From assembly GCA_025363025.1 (NCBI GenBank), contig JANYEO010000157.1:1-11052 (forward strand): a stretch of DNA of 11,052 nucleotides, read 5' to 3'. The notes under the pieces were generated by a model. The model did no database searches, was not told where the DNA came from, and saw only the letters and a program-made list of their open reading frames with translations. Below, in pieces: positions 1 to 7,862 of this stretch. Each line of letters starts with the position of its first letter. Positions within the stretch are counted from its first letter, which is position 1. Source of the stretch: Opitutia bacterium. GTDB lineage: Bacteria > Verrucomicrobiota > Verrucomicrobiia > Opitutales > JANYEO01. Made by a program: the position numbers and the translations under genes.

Positions 1-1519
1 CGGAATTGATTATCTTTTCGGGTCTTAAACTCATCGCAAGCCCAACTAAAACAGTTGTCAACGCACTCATCGGCAACGTCAGCATGTAATGAAAAGGAGA
101 AGCCAATGTATGATCGAGCCCCGCTGTAAACGTCATCCAAAATGCAAGGATAGAGCCCGCAGTTAACCCAATAGCTGCAGCCCTAGGACCTGCTTTTTTG
201 CTGATACGCATGAGTAAAAAAAGCCCTAGCATCCCGGGGATAACAACCCCAATGCCTTTCCAGAAAGACTCGAAAGCACCCTCCCCGCTTAAATGCACGA
301 GATAAGCCGCAAAAATACCCACAACCCCAAAAGCGGCCGAAGATATACGCATAATCTGCATGGTCAGCAGGGATTGTTGATGCCCTGATGCTTTTGAATA
401 AGGTTCGTACAGATTACAAATGAGCACTGTTGAACTACTATTGATGCCCGTATCAATCGTGCTCATCGCAGCTGCAAGGATACCTACAATGGCTAACCCC
501 TTTAACCCATCCGGAAAGTGATTAGCGATAAAATGCGCAAAGACACCTTCTATACTATTGCAGGCATCAAAAGCGCCTACTGGATTGCTCTGATAAAAAA
601 CATACAATAATATGCCAATTAAGAAAAACAAAGCGATGGCAAAGGGAACTAATAAACCGCCTGCAACCAGCCCCCATTTCGCATGATTATCTGAACGCGC
701 CACTAAATAACGCTGCGCAATTCCTTGATCGGCTGTATAATCCCATGTGCTTTCTGTCGCAAAAAAAAGACCCATCGTTAACAACATAGGCCAATCCATC
801 TGAAAAATTTGCATGTTTTCTAAAGAAGGCATCGCAATCTGCATCGATTTAAAAATATCACCTTTAAGCAAAGGAATCCCCTCTAATAGAAAATAAATAG
901 AAGCAATACCGGCTACAACCAATAGGATTGTTTGAAATAGGTCTGTCCACATAACACCCTCAATGCCAGACATATAGGTATAAAAAATAACAATAGCACC
1001 TGTTAGAATCATCACGCTCAAAATATCCACCCCACAAATTAAATGAAGGGCCTGAGCCACTAAACACGTAATAACCCCCATTCGTACCGTAGAATAAACA
1101 ATGAAAGCAATAGAAGCATACACAGCGGCCCATTTACCAAAACGATCCCCGAGTAGCGTGTAAATAGACGCATCACGCGCCTTCCGCAGAAACGCTATAA
1201 AGAAAAAGAAGGCAATCGGAACACTAACGGCTGCTTCAAAGCATTTCCCCAGCAAAAAACTAAAATCAAACGCATAGCCCTTAGCCGGAATTGCCAAAAA
1301 GGCGATACTGCTAATACACGTTCCCACGATAGACCCCGCAATCAGCCACCACGGCATATTACGGCCCGCAAGCATCGGGTCTGGGTCATTCGTCCGCAGG
1401 CTAATGATCGACGTTACAATCACGAGTAAGGCAGCATACAACAGCACAATCGTCACATTCGACATCTGCGATGCATTTAAATAGGACACTGCGAAAAAAG
1501 ATAAATTGGGAAGAAACAT
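1..1519 (-). CDS. Sodium:solute symporter (SSS/SSF family), C-terminus beyond window
   Basis: The frame is open for 506 codons from an ATG at 1519 down to the left edge with no stop, so the gene is truncated by the window, not broken. The product is an inner-membrane protein with many hydrophobic segments. SSS hallmarks are a first helix near residues 22-41, the loop AGRNMPWW (51-58), the segment GIEGVMWTDLFQ (185-196), and the helix AAAMSTIDTGINSSSTV (349-365), whose Ser/Thr residues match the Na+-site helix of the family. Such proteins couple sodium entry to uptake of a solute such as a sugar, amino acid, vitamin or organic acid; the substrate cannot be read from the sequence. The start is uncertain. 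An ATG at 1465 (residue 19) lies just before the first helix and is an equally good choice, and no clear ribosome binding site precedes either. It is transcribed away from the rest of the window. Confidence 0.9.
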   Translation of the reverse strand, partial: MFLPNLSFFAVSYLNASQMSNVTIVLLYAALLVIVTSIISLRTNDPDPMLAGRNMPWWLIAGSIVGTCISSIAFLAIPAKGYAFDFSFLLGKCFEAAVSVPIAFFFFIAFLRKARDASIYTLLGDRFGKWAAVYASIAFIVYSTVRMGVITCLVAQALHLICGVDILSVMILTGAIVIFYTYMSGIEGVMWTDLFQTILLVVAGIASIYFLLEGIPLLKGDIFKSMQIAMPSLENMQIFQMDWPMLLTMGLFFATESTWDYTADQGIAQRYLVARSDNHAKWGLVAGGLLVPFAIALFFLIGILLYVFYQSNPVGAFDACNSIEGVFAHFIANHFPDGLKGLAIVGILAAAMSTIDTGINSSSTVLICNLYEPYSKASGHQQSLLTMQIMRISSAAFGVVGIFAAYLVHLSGEGAFESFWKGIGVVIPGMLGLFLLMRISKKAGPRAAAIGLTAGSILAFWMTFTAGLDHTLASPFHYMLTLPMSALTTVLVGLAMSLRPEKIINS

Positions 1520-1998
1520 AAAGACTTGGATTTAAAAGATACCCTGTATTTGAAGGCTACAGGCTTTGCAAAAGAAATTGAGATAGATTTATCGCTTAGA
1601 CTATGGCGTAATGAGCTATCGCCAAAATAAGACTATTTAACGAAATGCCTAATCGCCGCAGTATTATTACAAACGGAACGTTTAATGATATTAAATTATT
1701 ATTCATGATATTGTTGCTCAACAGGCGTATCGATGCACAAGAAACGGAGTTTTTTGTTAAAAGCGATTAAAAACTATACTTTTCTTAAAATATTTTCAAC
1801 GACTAAGTGTTTCTATGTAGTTTAATGCAAGGTAAATATGTATTTCGCAAAAATACCAGTGATTTTCTCCTATTGCCATTGAAGATCCATTATCACAAAC
1901 TACATGTTAATAATTATAGATCCGAAAAATAGACTTTATTGTGTGTTGCGCTTTGTACTTGAATTGGCGCTCCAGTCATTTTCTTCTTAAGAGAATAG
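1520..1998. other. Gene-poor stretch between symporter and Rpn remnant
   Basis: About 480 bases with no convincing intact gene. It must hold the promoter of the minus-strand symporter, but I see no strong -35/-10 pair. A 41-codon open run on the plus strand (1505-1630) overlaps the symporter start and resembles nothing I recognise. A TATACT hexamer at 1775-1780 is a possible plus-strand -10 without a good -35. The right end may include badly decayed N-terminal parts of the Rpn-type gene that follows. The stretch reads as degraded DNA. Confidence 0.6.
1543..1563. repeat. Short inverted repeat upstream of the symporter
   Basis: CCTGTA, nine bases, then TACAGG form a perfect 6-bp dyad, 24 bp upstream of the ATG at 1519. 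It could be an operator for the symporter or a small hairpin in its leader. The CTGT-to-ACAG spacing is 11, not the 8 of a LexA box. A dyad this short can arise by chance. Confidence 0.25.
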
Positions 1999-2487
1999 CT
2001 GCATATAAACGCTTTCAAAAAGCTACGCCACACAAAACTTATTGATCTGACAACCATTCCATACCATGAGCTCGCTACCCATAAAGGTTTGGCAACCATC
2101 GAAATTGTCCTTAAACATGTCAAAGATCGCGATCAACAAGCCGCTTTAGATTTCTTAAGAGCACATAAAACCCTCAAGGCAGTAATCTATTCTCACGAAA
2201 TATCTACTGCCTTTTCGCTGTATATCGCCCATTACGCTGGTAATCCAGAATTTTTCATGGAGTTGGCAGAACACGTACATTCCCCTTATAAAGAAGACAT
2301 GGTTAGCATTGCACAACAGCTAGAAGAAAGAGGCATTCAAAGAGAGGCTCAGTAGGCAGCCTTAGATATTGCTGCAAAATTTCTAATTTCAGGTGTTCCT
2401 ATTCATATAGTTACTCAAAATACAAATCTCAGCCTAGAAATTGTAAACAAATTGGCCAAAGGCGAGCCCATTATCTTAAGTGAATGA
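1999..2487 (+). pseudogene. Rpn/Transposase_31-type nuclease remnant, C-terminal part only
   Basis: From 1999 one plus-strand frame reads a segment with LIDLTTIPYHELATHKGLA, then IEIVLKHVKDRD and MVSIAQQLEERGIQ, which is the middle-to-C-terminal pattern of the Rpn/Transposase_31 family (recombination-promoting nuclease, putative transposase). The frame stops at a TAG (2353-2355), then continues in the same frame through LDIAAKFLISG and SLEIVNKLAKG to a TGA at 2485-2487. This matches the usual tail of the family, so the TAG is a nonsense mutation inside the old gene, probably from CAG. Upstream the frame is closed by a TAG at 1996-1998. The N-terminal PD-(D/E)XK nuclease core (normally DVAF...D...ExQ) is not visible. 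An open piece from a TTG at 2089 could give an 88-residue peptide, but it would lack any nuclease domain. An intact relative lies at 2765-3655. Confidence 0.75.
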
Positions 2488-2507
2488 ATTTTAAAAAATT
2501 GAGCAAA

Positions 2508-2540
2508 AAAAAGGGCCCTTCTGGATGAAGAGCCCTTTTT
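2508..2540 (+). terminator. Intrinsic terminator after the Rpn remnant
   Basis: AAAAAGGGC (2508-2516) pairs perfectly with GCCCTTTTT (2532-2540). Inside, after one mismatch, CTTC (2518-2521) pairs with GAAG (2527-2530) around a five-base loop. The run of T at the 3' end completes a Rho-independent terminator for plus-strand transcription. The A-run on the other side could let it work in both directions. It lies 20 bases after the old stop codon of the Rpn remnant and insulates the intact Rpn gene from upstream transcription. Confidence 0.85.
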
Positions 2541-2764
2541 ATTTTTAATCTATTCTTTTAAAATAAAAGTATAGATGCACGAAAGTCGAGTGATTCTCAG
2601 AAATGCGTTTGGTTGGGGAGCCAGTTGAATCTTTGAGCCTGAGCTTAGGTTAGTTTCACTCTATATTTGGGCTTAAAGTGGCCAAAAAAGATGAACTCAT
2701 TCAATTAGAGAGCAATAAGCTTAAAAAGCTGGATTAAATAATCGGGCTCGTTGAGAGTATATAT

Positions 2765-3655
2765 ATGAAAAAGATACAACTCGCAGATCCAAAAAACGAC
2801 GTGGCCTTCCGCAAGGTCTTTGGCGATGAAGCGCACCAGAAGTCGATTTGTAGCTTTTTAAACGCCGTTATGGAGCTTAAAGAAGGCGAGAAAGTAACGC
2901 ATGCCGTACTATTAGACCGTTCACAAAACCCTGATAGTGAAGGAGCTAAGAATACAATAGTCGATGTACGTGTTAAAGATCAGCGGGATCACCAATACAT
3001 CGTCGAAATGCAAGTGGACAGTGAAGCCTCTTTTGGCTGTCGCAGTGTCTATTATTTGTCCAAAGCGTACACACGCCAGCTACAGAAAAGCGAAGATTAT
3101 GCGAAATTGAAGCCCGTCCGGTTTATCGGTATTTTGAATTTCAATCTATTTAATGACGATGATACGCACTATGTAAGTCCACATCTTATCATTAATCAAA
3201 AAAATGGCAAAAACGAGCTCAACCAATTGGCCTTCTACTACTTAGAGCTCAAAAAATTCAACAAAGAACTCAGCGAATGCTCTAGCACGCTGGATTTATG
3301 GTGCTATTTGTTTAAACAAGGCACGAAACTCGAAGAGTTGCCCATTGAGTTTGCGAAGGACGAAGGCGTCTCGGAAGCCATAGAAACACTTGAAAAACAT
3401 AAGTGGTCTGATGCAGAGCTTCTGGCTTATGAGCAGAAACGCGATTTCGATAATAACCTTCAAAATAACCTAACCCTCAGCCGTGAAGAGGGCATCAAAG
3501 AGGGTATCAAGGAAGGTATCAAGGAAGGTATTAAGGAGGGTGAGTTAAAGGCCAAGCAAGCAACTGCGCTAAAAATGTTAGCCAAAGGTCTATTAATGGT
3601 GGATATCATGGAATTAACGGGGTTAAGTGAATCTAATATTCAAGCGCTGCAGTAA
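2765..3655 (+). CDS. Rpn family PD-(D/E)XK nuclease / putative transposase
   Basis: A 296-residue protein that appears complete. The N-terminus carries the family signature DPKNDVAFRKVFG (8-20). The nuclease core shows D67 in IVDVRV and the E81-x-Q83 pair in IVEMQ, the metal-binding residues of a PD-(D/E)XK fold, so activity is plausible. A charged region leads to four exact copies of the tetrapeptide GIKE (243-258). The tail, with MLAKGLLMVDIMELTGLSESNI, is the short helical end shared by these proteins. Known relatives (E. coli RpnA-E) are DNA endonucleases that promote RecA-independent recombination; the family is often annotated as transposase and is abundant in host-associated bacteria. 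The start has only a weak GAGAG seven bases upstream. It is a standalone gene between the terminator at 2508-2540 and an IS30 remnant. No terminal repeats are visible, so it is not an obvious insertion sequence. Confidence 0.88.
   Translation: MKKIQLADPKNDVAFRKVFGDEAHQKSICSFLNAVMELKEGEKVTHAVLLDRSQNPDSEGAKNTIVDVRVKDQRDHQYIVEMQVDSEASFGCRSVYYLSKAYTRQLQKSEDYAKLKPVRFIGILNFNLFNDDDTHYVSPHLIINQKNGKNELNQLAFYYLELKKFNKELSECSSTLDLWCYLFKQGTKLEELPIEFAKDEGVSEAIETLEKHKWSDAELLAYEQKRDFDNNLQNNLTLSREEGIKEGIKEGIKEGIKEGELKAKQATALKMLAKGLLMVDIMELTGLSESNIQALQ
3491..3538 (+). repeat. Four 12-bp tandem repeats inside the Rpn-type gene
   Basis: Four consecutive 12-base units of the form GGTATCAAGGAA encode GIKE four times. 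Units two and three are identical. The first and last differ at one to three positions, and every difference is silent. Gain or loss of units would keep the frame, so the linker before the C-terminal helix could vary in length between strains. Such G-x-x-E repeats are typical of this position in the family. Confidence 0.9.
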
Positions 3656-3699
3656 TATGAAGAGCCTTGGACCTTTTTCCTAAAAGAAAGTGTATTCAC

Positions 3700-3747
3700 A
3701 AAAGCCGGTGCTGCTGTGTGCCTTTTGCCTTCCAGGGGGGGGCTTTT
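3700..3747. repeat. Imperfect inverted repeat with an eight-G run, possible weak terminator
   Basis: AAAAGCC (3700-3706) is complementary to GGCTTTT (3741-3747), with the pairing extended by CAC/GTG beyond a one-base bulge. The loop is long (34 bases) and includes most of a run of eight G (3735-3742). It lies 45 bases after the Rpn-type stop codon and is the only candidate terminator there. The long loop and only four T residues make it weak. Confidence 0.25.
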
Positions 3748-3815
3748 AGTGTGCCCTCCCCTATCATGCTTAGGAATGCGCTTTAAATGAACCTATGCAT
3801 GCCATTATTCAGACA

Positions 3816-3983
3816 AGCTATTGCAAAAGCAACTCCTTCACTATTATATCAAAGAATGCCCTTGATCATATATATCAAAAACTCGAGAATCGTTTTGGAA
3901 AATCTTGCGAATATCAAACGCTAAGAGAAGTCTTTTTTAAACTGTCCATGTGTTCACTAAGTATTGAACTTAACCCTCAATGA
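3816..3983 (+). mobile_element. IS30 family transposase remnant, C-terminal end (left copy)
   Basis: The plus-strand frame ending in TGA at 3981-3983 encodes KSNSFTIISKNALDHIYQKL, then ENRFGKS and EVFFKL, the C-terminal end of an IS30-type transposase (usual form: NPLDxIxxxLNxRPRKxLxxxTPxEVF). Residues coded by 3825-3956 match the second remnant (9994-10125) at 29 of 44 positions in my hand alignment. The normally conserved RPRK is degraded to RFGK. The DDE catalytic domain and left end are gone; homology fades before about 3816, and I see no terminal inverted repeat. Although an open frame runs from an ATG at 3795, the product would have no catalytic residues. The TGA overlaps the first in-frame ATG of the lipoprotein gene, so the remnant directly abuts the lipid cassette. 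Confidence 0.8.
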
Positions 3984-3988
3984 GCTGC

Positions 3989-4534
3989 ATGAGCAAAAAT
4001 AATAAAATAACCAAATTCATCGCCAGCATAGGACTTGTTATCATGCTTAGTAGCTGTAAAGAAAAACCGCTTGATTATTATAAGGGAACGGCTCCTTCTG
4101 CCAATATAGAAACGTATTTCAACGGCCCTATAAAAGCTTGGGGAATCGTTCAGGATTGGCGTGGCCGCGTTGTGCGGCGCTTTGACATTAATATGGTCGG
4201 TACATGGAGTGGAGATATCGGGACTTTAACCGAGCATTTTGAATATTATGACGGCGCCAAGCAGGAACGTATTTGGACGATTAAAAAGCTTCTTGATGGA
4301 AGCTATGAAGGAACAGCTGCTGATATTATTGACAAAGCTCAAGGAGAATCAGAGGGCATGGCTGTCCGTTGGAATTATGTTATGGATCTCCCTGTAGGTG
4401 ATAAGACATACCGCATCTGCTTTGACGATTGGATGTGGGTCATGAATGATGGGGTTTTGATCAATCGATCCTATTTAAAAAAATTCGGGATTACAGTTTC
4501 TGAACTGACCATTTTTATGCAGAAACAAAAATAA
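3989..4534 (+). CDS. DUF3833 family lipoprotein
   Basis: A 181-residue protein from the chosen ATG at 3989; an ATG at 3980 adds three residues. The later start gives a textbook lipoprotein signal: basic MSKNNKITK, a hydrophobic stretch, and the lipobox LSSC with the acylated Cys at residue 23. The mature part has the DUF3833 pattern: YFNGPIKAWGIVQDWRGRVVRRF, GTWSGDIGTLTEHFEY, the DG-x-YEGTA segment, and a Trp-rich end with FDDWMWVMNDGVLINRSYL. It should be anchored in the inner or outer membrane, facing the periplasm. Its function is unknown, but the family is regularly encoded beside Cfa/FAD/DUF1365 genes. Its stop shares one base with the start of the following SDR, so the two are probably cotranslated. 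No good ribosome binding site is visible, and its promoter must lie in or before the IS30 remnant. Confidence 0.88.
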   Translation: MSKNNKITKFIASIGLVIMLSSCKEKPLDYYKGTAPSANIETYFNGPIKAWGIVQDWRGRVVRRFDINMVGTWSGDIGTLTEHFEYYDGAKQERIWTIKKLLDGSYEGTAADIIDKAQGESEGMAVRWNYVMDLPVGDKTYRICFDDWMWVMNDGVLINRSYLKKFGITVSELTIFMQKQK

Positions 4535-5298
4535 TGCATAAGACTGATTATAAAGGTCAGATTGTATGGATAATTGGTGCAAGTAGTGGCATAGGGTTGG
4601 CACTCGCACAAGAACTGTGTTTACGCGGTGCTATTCTTGCCCTTTCAGCACGCCGCGAACATGAACTCGAGCAAATCCAGGCGACTATCGGAAACAGGCA
4701 TAAAATTTTTGTACTGGATGTCACCCGTGCGGAAAATACGCTTGCTACAGCTCAAGCGATCTACGCTGAATTTGGTCAGCTCGATCGCATCATCTTTCTG
4801 GCAGCAGCTTATGAACCGATGGAAATTGACGCTCTCAATATCTCCATGACAAAAGCCATTGTTGATGTCAATTTGATGGGTGCTTTTAATATGCTTTATG
4901 CCGCTGTTCCTATTTTAAAAAATCAAAAATCAAAAGGGCAAATTGCTCTTTGCGGCAGTATTTCAGGCTATATAGGATTACCCGCAGGTCAGCCTTACAG
5001 CGCAACCAAAGCTGCCATTATCAATTTGGCAGAAAGCCTTTATGCGGAGTGTAGGGATTTTCTCGATGTTAAGTTGATTAATCCTGGATTTGTAAGTACA
5101 GCACTTACAAAAAAAAATACATTTTCAATGCCAATGATTATGGAACCCGAGCAAGCAGCTAAAGTAATAGCTGATGAGTTGCTAGGCTCTGCGTTTGAAA
5201 TCCATTTTCCAAAAAGGATGACTAATCTTATAAAAATCCTTCGATTGCTTCCTTATTGGATTTCTCTCCGATTTACTCGTAAAATAAAAAGCATATAA
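4534..5298 (+). CDS. Short-chain dehydrogenase/reductase (classical SDR)
   Basis: A 254-residue NAD(P)-dependent oxidoreductase of normal SDR length. The cofactor loop GASSGIG is at 15-21 and LDV at 61-63. The usual NNAG is replaced by LAAA (89-92). N113, S142 (in GSISG) and YSATK (Y155, K159) complete the catalytic tetrad, and the PG motif follows at 184-185. Basic residues S39-A-R-R41 after the second strand suggest NADP(H). The C-terminus is unusual in having a hydrophobic, basic tail (about 229-254, with LRLLPYWISLRF) that could bind the membrane, which suits a lipid substrate. Its ATG overlaps the lipoprotein TAA by one base. Its last 46 bases overlap the end of the convergent transporter gene. 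The substrate is unknown; a role in acyl-chain or lipid redox chemistry is inferred from the neighbours only. Confidence 0.92.
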   Translation: MHKTDYKGQIVWIIGASSGIGLALAQELCLRGAILALSARREHELEQIQATIGNRHKIFVLDVTRAENTLATAQAIYAEFGQLDRIIFLAAAYEPMEIDALNISMTKAIVDVNLMGAFNMLYAAVPILKNQKSKGQIALCGSISGYIGLPAGQPYSATKAAIINLAESLYAECRDFLDVKLINPGFVSTALTKKNTFSMPMIMEPEQAAKVIADELLGSAFEIHFPKRMTNLIKILRLLPYWISLRFTRKIKSI

Positions 5299-6536
5299 AG
5301 CAAGGCTGCTGACATTATTTTAAGCGCACAGGGTATAAGCGCATAAGCTACGCAAAGCACGATTAATGCCTCATCAGAATTGTGTGCTGCAGGCTTAAAG
5401 CCTTTAAAATCAAGCACAAAAAAAGTGATGGCTGATGCAAAAGCCAAACTAATTTTTGCAATAAAAACAAGACAAGCATAATGCATTCCCGCAAAGCGAC
5501 TATTGCTATGTCTATGAATATGGTCAGCAAGAATTGATGGTGGCAACGTCAAGTCTGCCCCAAGTGCAAGGCCAGAGATAACACAAATGATAGCATACAG
5601 CGAAGCATCATTTTTTCCAAGAAAGAACGCTCCTATAAAACCTATGACCGCAAGGATATTGGATATACCCCAAGCTATATATTTTCCGTAATAGGTGCTT
5701 AGCTTTTTCCAAATCTGCATACCAGTAGCACCTGATAAAAAATAAAGAACAAGAAATAATCCCATGAAATGTTCCGCACCGAGCCAATCGCGTACATAAA
5801 AAATAACCAATACAGCCGGAATACTTGAGGCTAACATACTCAAGCCATATACCGCAAAAAGCATTAAAGTTTCTCGCGGCAAACTACGAAATGCTGCATC
5901 AATCAATAAATTTTCTGTACTTTGTTTGATGTTATTTTTGGATGGGCCAAAATCTATTTTAGAAAAACAAAGTATGCCCACCACCATTAAGCCGGCTAAG
6001 ATCCCTCCATACCATTTGTAAATATTTTCAGCACGGGTAATACCGGAAAGGATAGTCGGCATACTAACAGCCATAACAAGGCCCATTAATCCACATGCCT
6101 CGCGCATGCCTGCAATGCGAGTTTGATCATGCTTATCCTCTGTCCACAATGTCGCTTGTGTCCCTAGAATAATTGTTAAAAGGCTATAAGAACTAATCGC
6201 CACAAGCATGCAGCACCCAAACCATAAGATGGGTGAAAAGAAAACGTTGTTAAAAAGAGCAAAAATAGAGACGCATAACATAACCCCACCCATTATAATA
6301 AGGCGTACAAAGTTTCCTTGAACTTTATCGGCGATCCAACCTATGACAGGATCTTGTATCGCATCAAATAGGCGCATTCCCAATAGTAAACTGCCTAATA
6401 AATTGAGCGAGAGGCCGTGATGGGTTGCATAAAAATCAGGTGCAAGTACGTACAGTGGAAATCCTGCAAATGCAAGCGGAACAGAAATGAAGGAATATTG
6501 GATAAGTGATTGATTATTAATGCTTTTTTGGCTCAT
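5253..6536 (-). CDS. GPH-type major facilitator transporter (MFS_2)
   Basis: A 427-residue integral membrane protein with about 12 hydrophobic segments, the usual length of the glycoside-pentoside-hexuronide:cation symporter (GPH/MFS_2) family. Its clearest signature is RLFDAIQDPVIGWIADK after helix 2, the family's R-x-x-DA-x-x-DP-x-x-G-x-x-x-D motif. The first loop is MREAC (about 144-148) instead of a typical sugar-binding pattern. Members of this family recur in FAD/DUF1365/Cfa clusters, and MFSD2-like relatives move lysophospholipids. A lipid or lipid-precursor substrate is therefore a reasonable guess, not a sugar as automatic annotation would suggest. A good GGAG ribosome site lies five bases before the ATG. 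The gene lies 129 bp after the Cfa-like gene in the same direction; no strong promoter or terminator was seen between them, so it is probably the last gene of the minus-strand operon. Confidence 0.88.
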   Translation of the reverse strand: MSQKSINNQSLIQYSFISVPLAFAGFPLYVLAPDFYATHHGLSLNLLGSLLLGMRLFDAIQDPVIGWIADKVQGNFVRLIIMGGVMLCVSIFALFNNVFFSPILWFGCCMLVAISSYSLLTIILGTQATLWTEDKHDQTRIAGMREACGLMGLVMAVSMPTILSGITRAENIYKWYGGILAGLMVVGILCFSKIDFGPSKNNIKQSTENLLIDAAFRSLPRETLMLFAVYGLSMLASSIPAVLVIFYVRDWLGAEHFMGLFLVLYFLSGATGMQIWKKLSTYYGKYIAWGISNILAVIGFIGAFFLGKNDASLYAIICVISGLALGADLTLPPSILADHIHRHSNSRFAGMHYACLVFIAKISLAFASAITFFVLDFKGFKPAAHNSDEALIVLCVAYALIPCALKIMSAALLYMLFILRVNRREIQ

Positions 6537-6541
6537 AATAA

Positions 6542-6545
6542 CTCC
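6542..6545 (-). promoter_or_regulatory. Ribosome binding site of the GPH transporter
   Basis: GGAG on the minus strand, five bases upstream of the ATG at 6536. It is the clearest Shine-Dalgarno sequence among the cassette genes and confirms this start. Confidence 0.7.
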
Positions 6546-6665
6546 ATTTCTATCTCTTCCATATTAGAGGTTGTAGCTATTCCAAAGCCGCACAATCAAT
6601 CAGGTGACGATACACTTTTTGGATTTAAAGCATGTATCATGCCTCTTCAAATTTATGGAAGCCAT

Positions 6666-7826
6666 TTACCTTGCATGCTCTAATTCCCATTGAATGACGT
6701 CTGTACGGCCATATTGAAATGCTGCGATGCAGCAAGTCATGTAAAAACGCCACATACGGATAAATTTACTATCAAAGCCCATCGCTTTCACCTCATTTAT
6801 TTTAGTATCAAAATTTTTGAGCCAATGGGCCATTGTAAGCGCATAGTCCTGGCCAAAAGCAAATTGATTGGTTATGCGTAAGCCTGCTTTAGTACTTTCC
6901 TCCTGAAAACGCAGAGGCGATGGCAACATTCCACCTGGAAAAATAAACTTACGGATAGCATCACCACTGATACGATACCGATCAAAAGCAGCGTTGGAGA
7001 TGGTAATCGTTTGCAACATCACTTTTCCCTTATCAGCTAATAGAGATTTAACTTTTGAAAAATAAATAGGCCAAAATTTTTCACCGACTGCTTCAAGCAT
7101 TTCAATCGAAACAATTTGATCATAAAGGCCTTGTTGGTGTCGATAATCTTCAAGGGCTATAATACCCTTGCCGATACGTGTTTCAGCAAAGTCATGCTGG
7201 GCTTTAGAAATGGTTAAGGCTTTTATGCTATAATCACCTTTTGAAAGAGCACGTTCCACAAATCCACCCCAACCACAGCCAATTTCTAGTAGCTTACCGG
7301 ACGGATAAATACGCTCGATGATTCTGTCATATTTTATATTTTGAGCGACTTGCAAGGATTTGCTCTCGTTATCAAACATTGCAGATGAATAAGTCATCGT
7401 TGGATCTAGCCATAAACTATAAAACTCATTGCCAATGTCATAATGAGAATAAATGTTTTTTTTGCTCCCTCTTAAAGTGTTACGAGTCAACAAAGACGTT
7501 ATTTTTGACGCAATTCTACCAAAAACCCCACCATAAATATAGTTATCAAGTGCTGATTGGTTTTCTAGTCCAAAGAGAAATAATTGTGTTGGATCGGATG
7601 AATCCCACCATCCATCACGATAGGCTTCGGCTATCCCTATATCTCCATGCCGAATCATCGCGCCGATTAAACGCCAATTATGAATATAAATGTTTGCGTG
7701 TGTACCTTTTTGAGACCCACTAAAATCATATATTTTGCCCTCCGGTGTTGTAACCGTGATGCTCCCATATTGAGTATGCTCAAGTGCAGCAAGAAAACGA
7801 CGGGTAATTTGATTAACGATCATCAT
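6666..7826 (-). CDS. Cfa-like SAM-dependent fatty-acyl-phospholipid methyltransferase
   Basis: A 386-residue protein (E. coli Cfa has 382), colinear with cyclopropane fatty acid synthases. An N-terminal domain contains EAYRDGWWD (67-75). HYDIGNEFY (128-136) follows, then the SAM-binding loop LEIGCGWGG (180-188), the acyl-site segment MLEAVG (243-248) and FIFPGGMLPS (294-303). It should methylate the double bond of an unsaturated acyl chain within membrane phospholipid. Aligned with E. coli Cfa, three of the bicarbonate-site residues are kept (E245, I274, Y328), but Cys139 is Ser148 and His266 is Gln272. Loss of these two ligands suggests chemistry other than simple ring closure, such as methyl branching, as proposed for relatives encoded beside a FAD protein. 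An alternative start is the adjacent ATG at 7823; no strong ribosome site is visible. It lies 36 bp after the DUF1365 gene in one operon. Automatic annotation would call it cfa; I leave the symbol blank because the product is doubtful. Confidence 0.92.
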   Translation of the reverse strand: MMIVNQITRRFLAALEHTQYGSITVTTPEGKIYDFSGSQKGTHANIYIHNWRLIGAMIRHGDIGIAEAYRDGWWDSSDPTQLFLFGLENQSALDNYIYGGVFGRIASKITSLLTRNTLRGSKKNIYSHYDIGNEFYSLWLDPTMTYSSAMFDNESKSLQVAQNIKYDRIIERIYPSGKLLEIGCGWGGFVERALSKGDYSIKALTISKAQHDFAETRIGKGIIALEDYRHQQGLYDQIVSIEMLEAVGEKFWPIYFSKVKSLLADKGKVMLQTITISNAAFDRYRISGDAIRKFIFPGGMLPSPLRFQEESTKAGLRITNQFAFGQDYALTMAHWLKNFDTKINEVKAMGFDSKFIRMWRFYMTCCIAAFQYGRTDVIQWELEHAR

Positions 7827-7862
7827 TGAAGTTTTTAAGTCTTTAGGGGGAAATCGAGATAC

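Noticed and set aside
1543..1563. LexA/SOS box
   Set aside because: CTGT and ACAG are separated by 11 bases instead of 8.
1505..1630. Plus-strand open run of 41 codons overlapping the symporter start
   Set aside because: It has no start signal or family resemblance and overlaps a confident gene in antisense.
1914..2123. Minus-strand open frame of 69 codons
   Set aside because: It lies antisense to the recognisable Rpn-type remnant and resembles no family.
2678..2737. Tiny GTG frame encoding about 19 residues rich in Lys and Glu
   Set aside because: It is too short, has no ribosome site and no recognisable relatives; it may be debris of a mobile gene.
7379..7723. Plus-strand open frame of 114 codons
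   Set aside because: It is antisense to the well-conserved Cfa-like gene; the composition is typical of a shadow frame.
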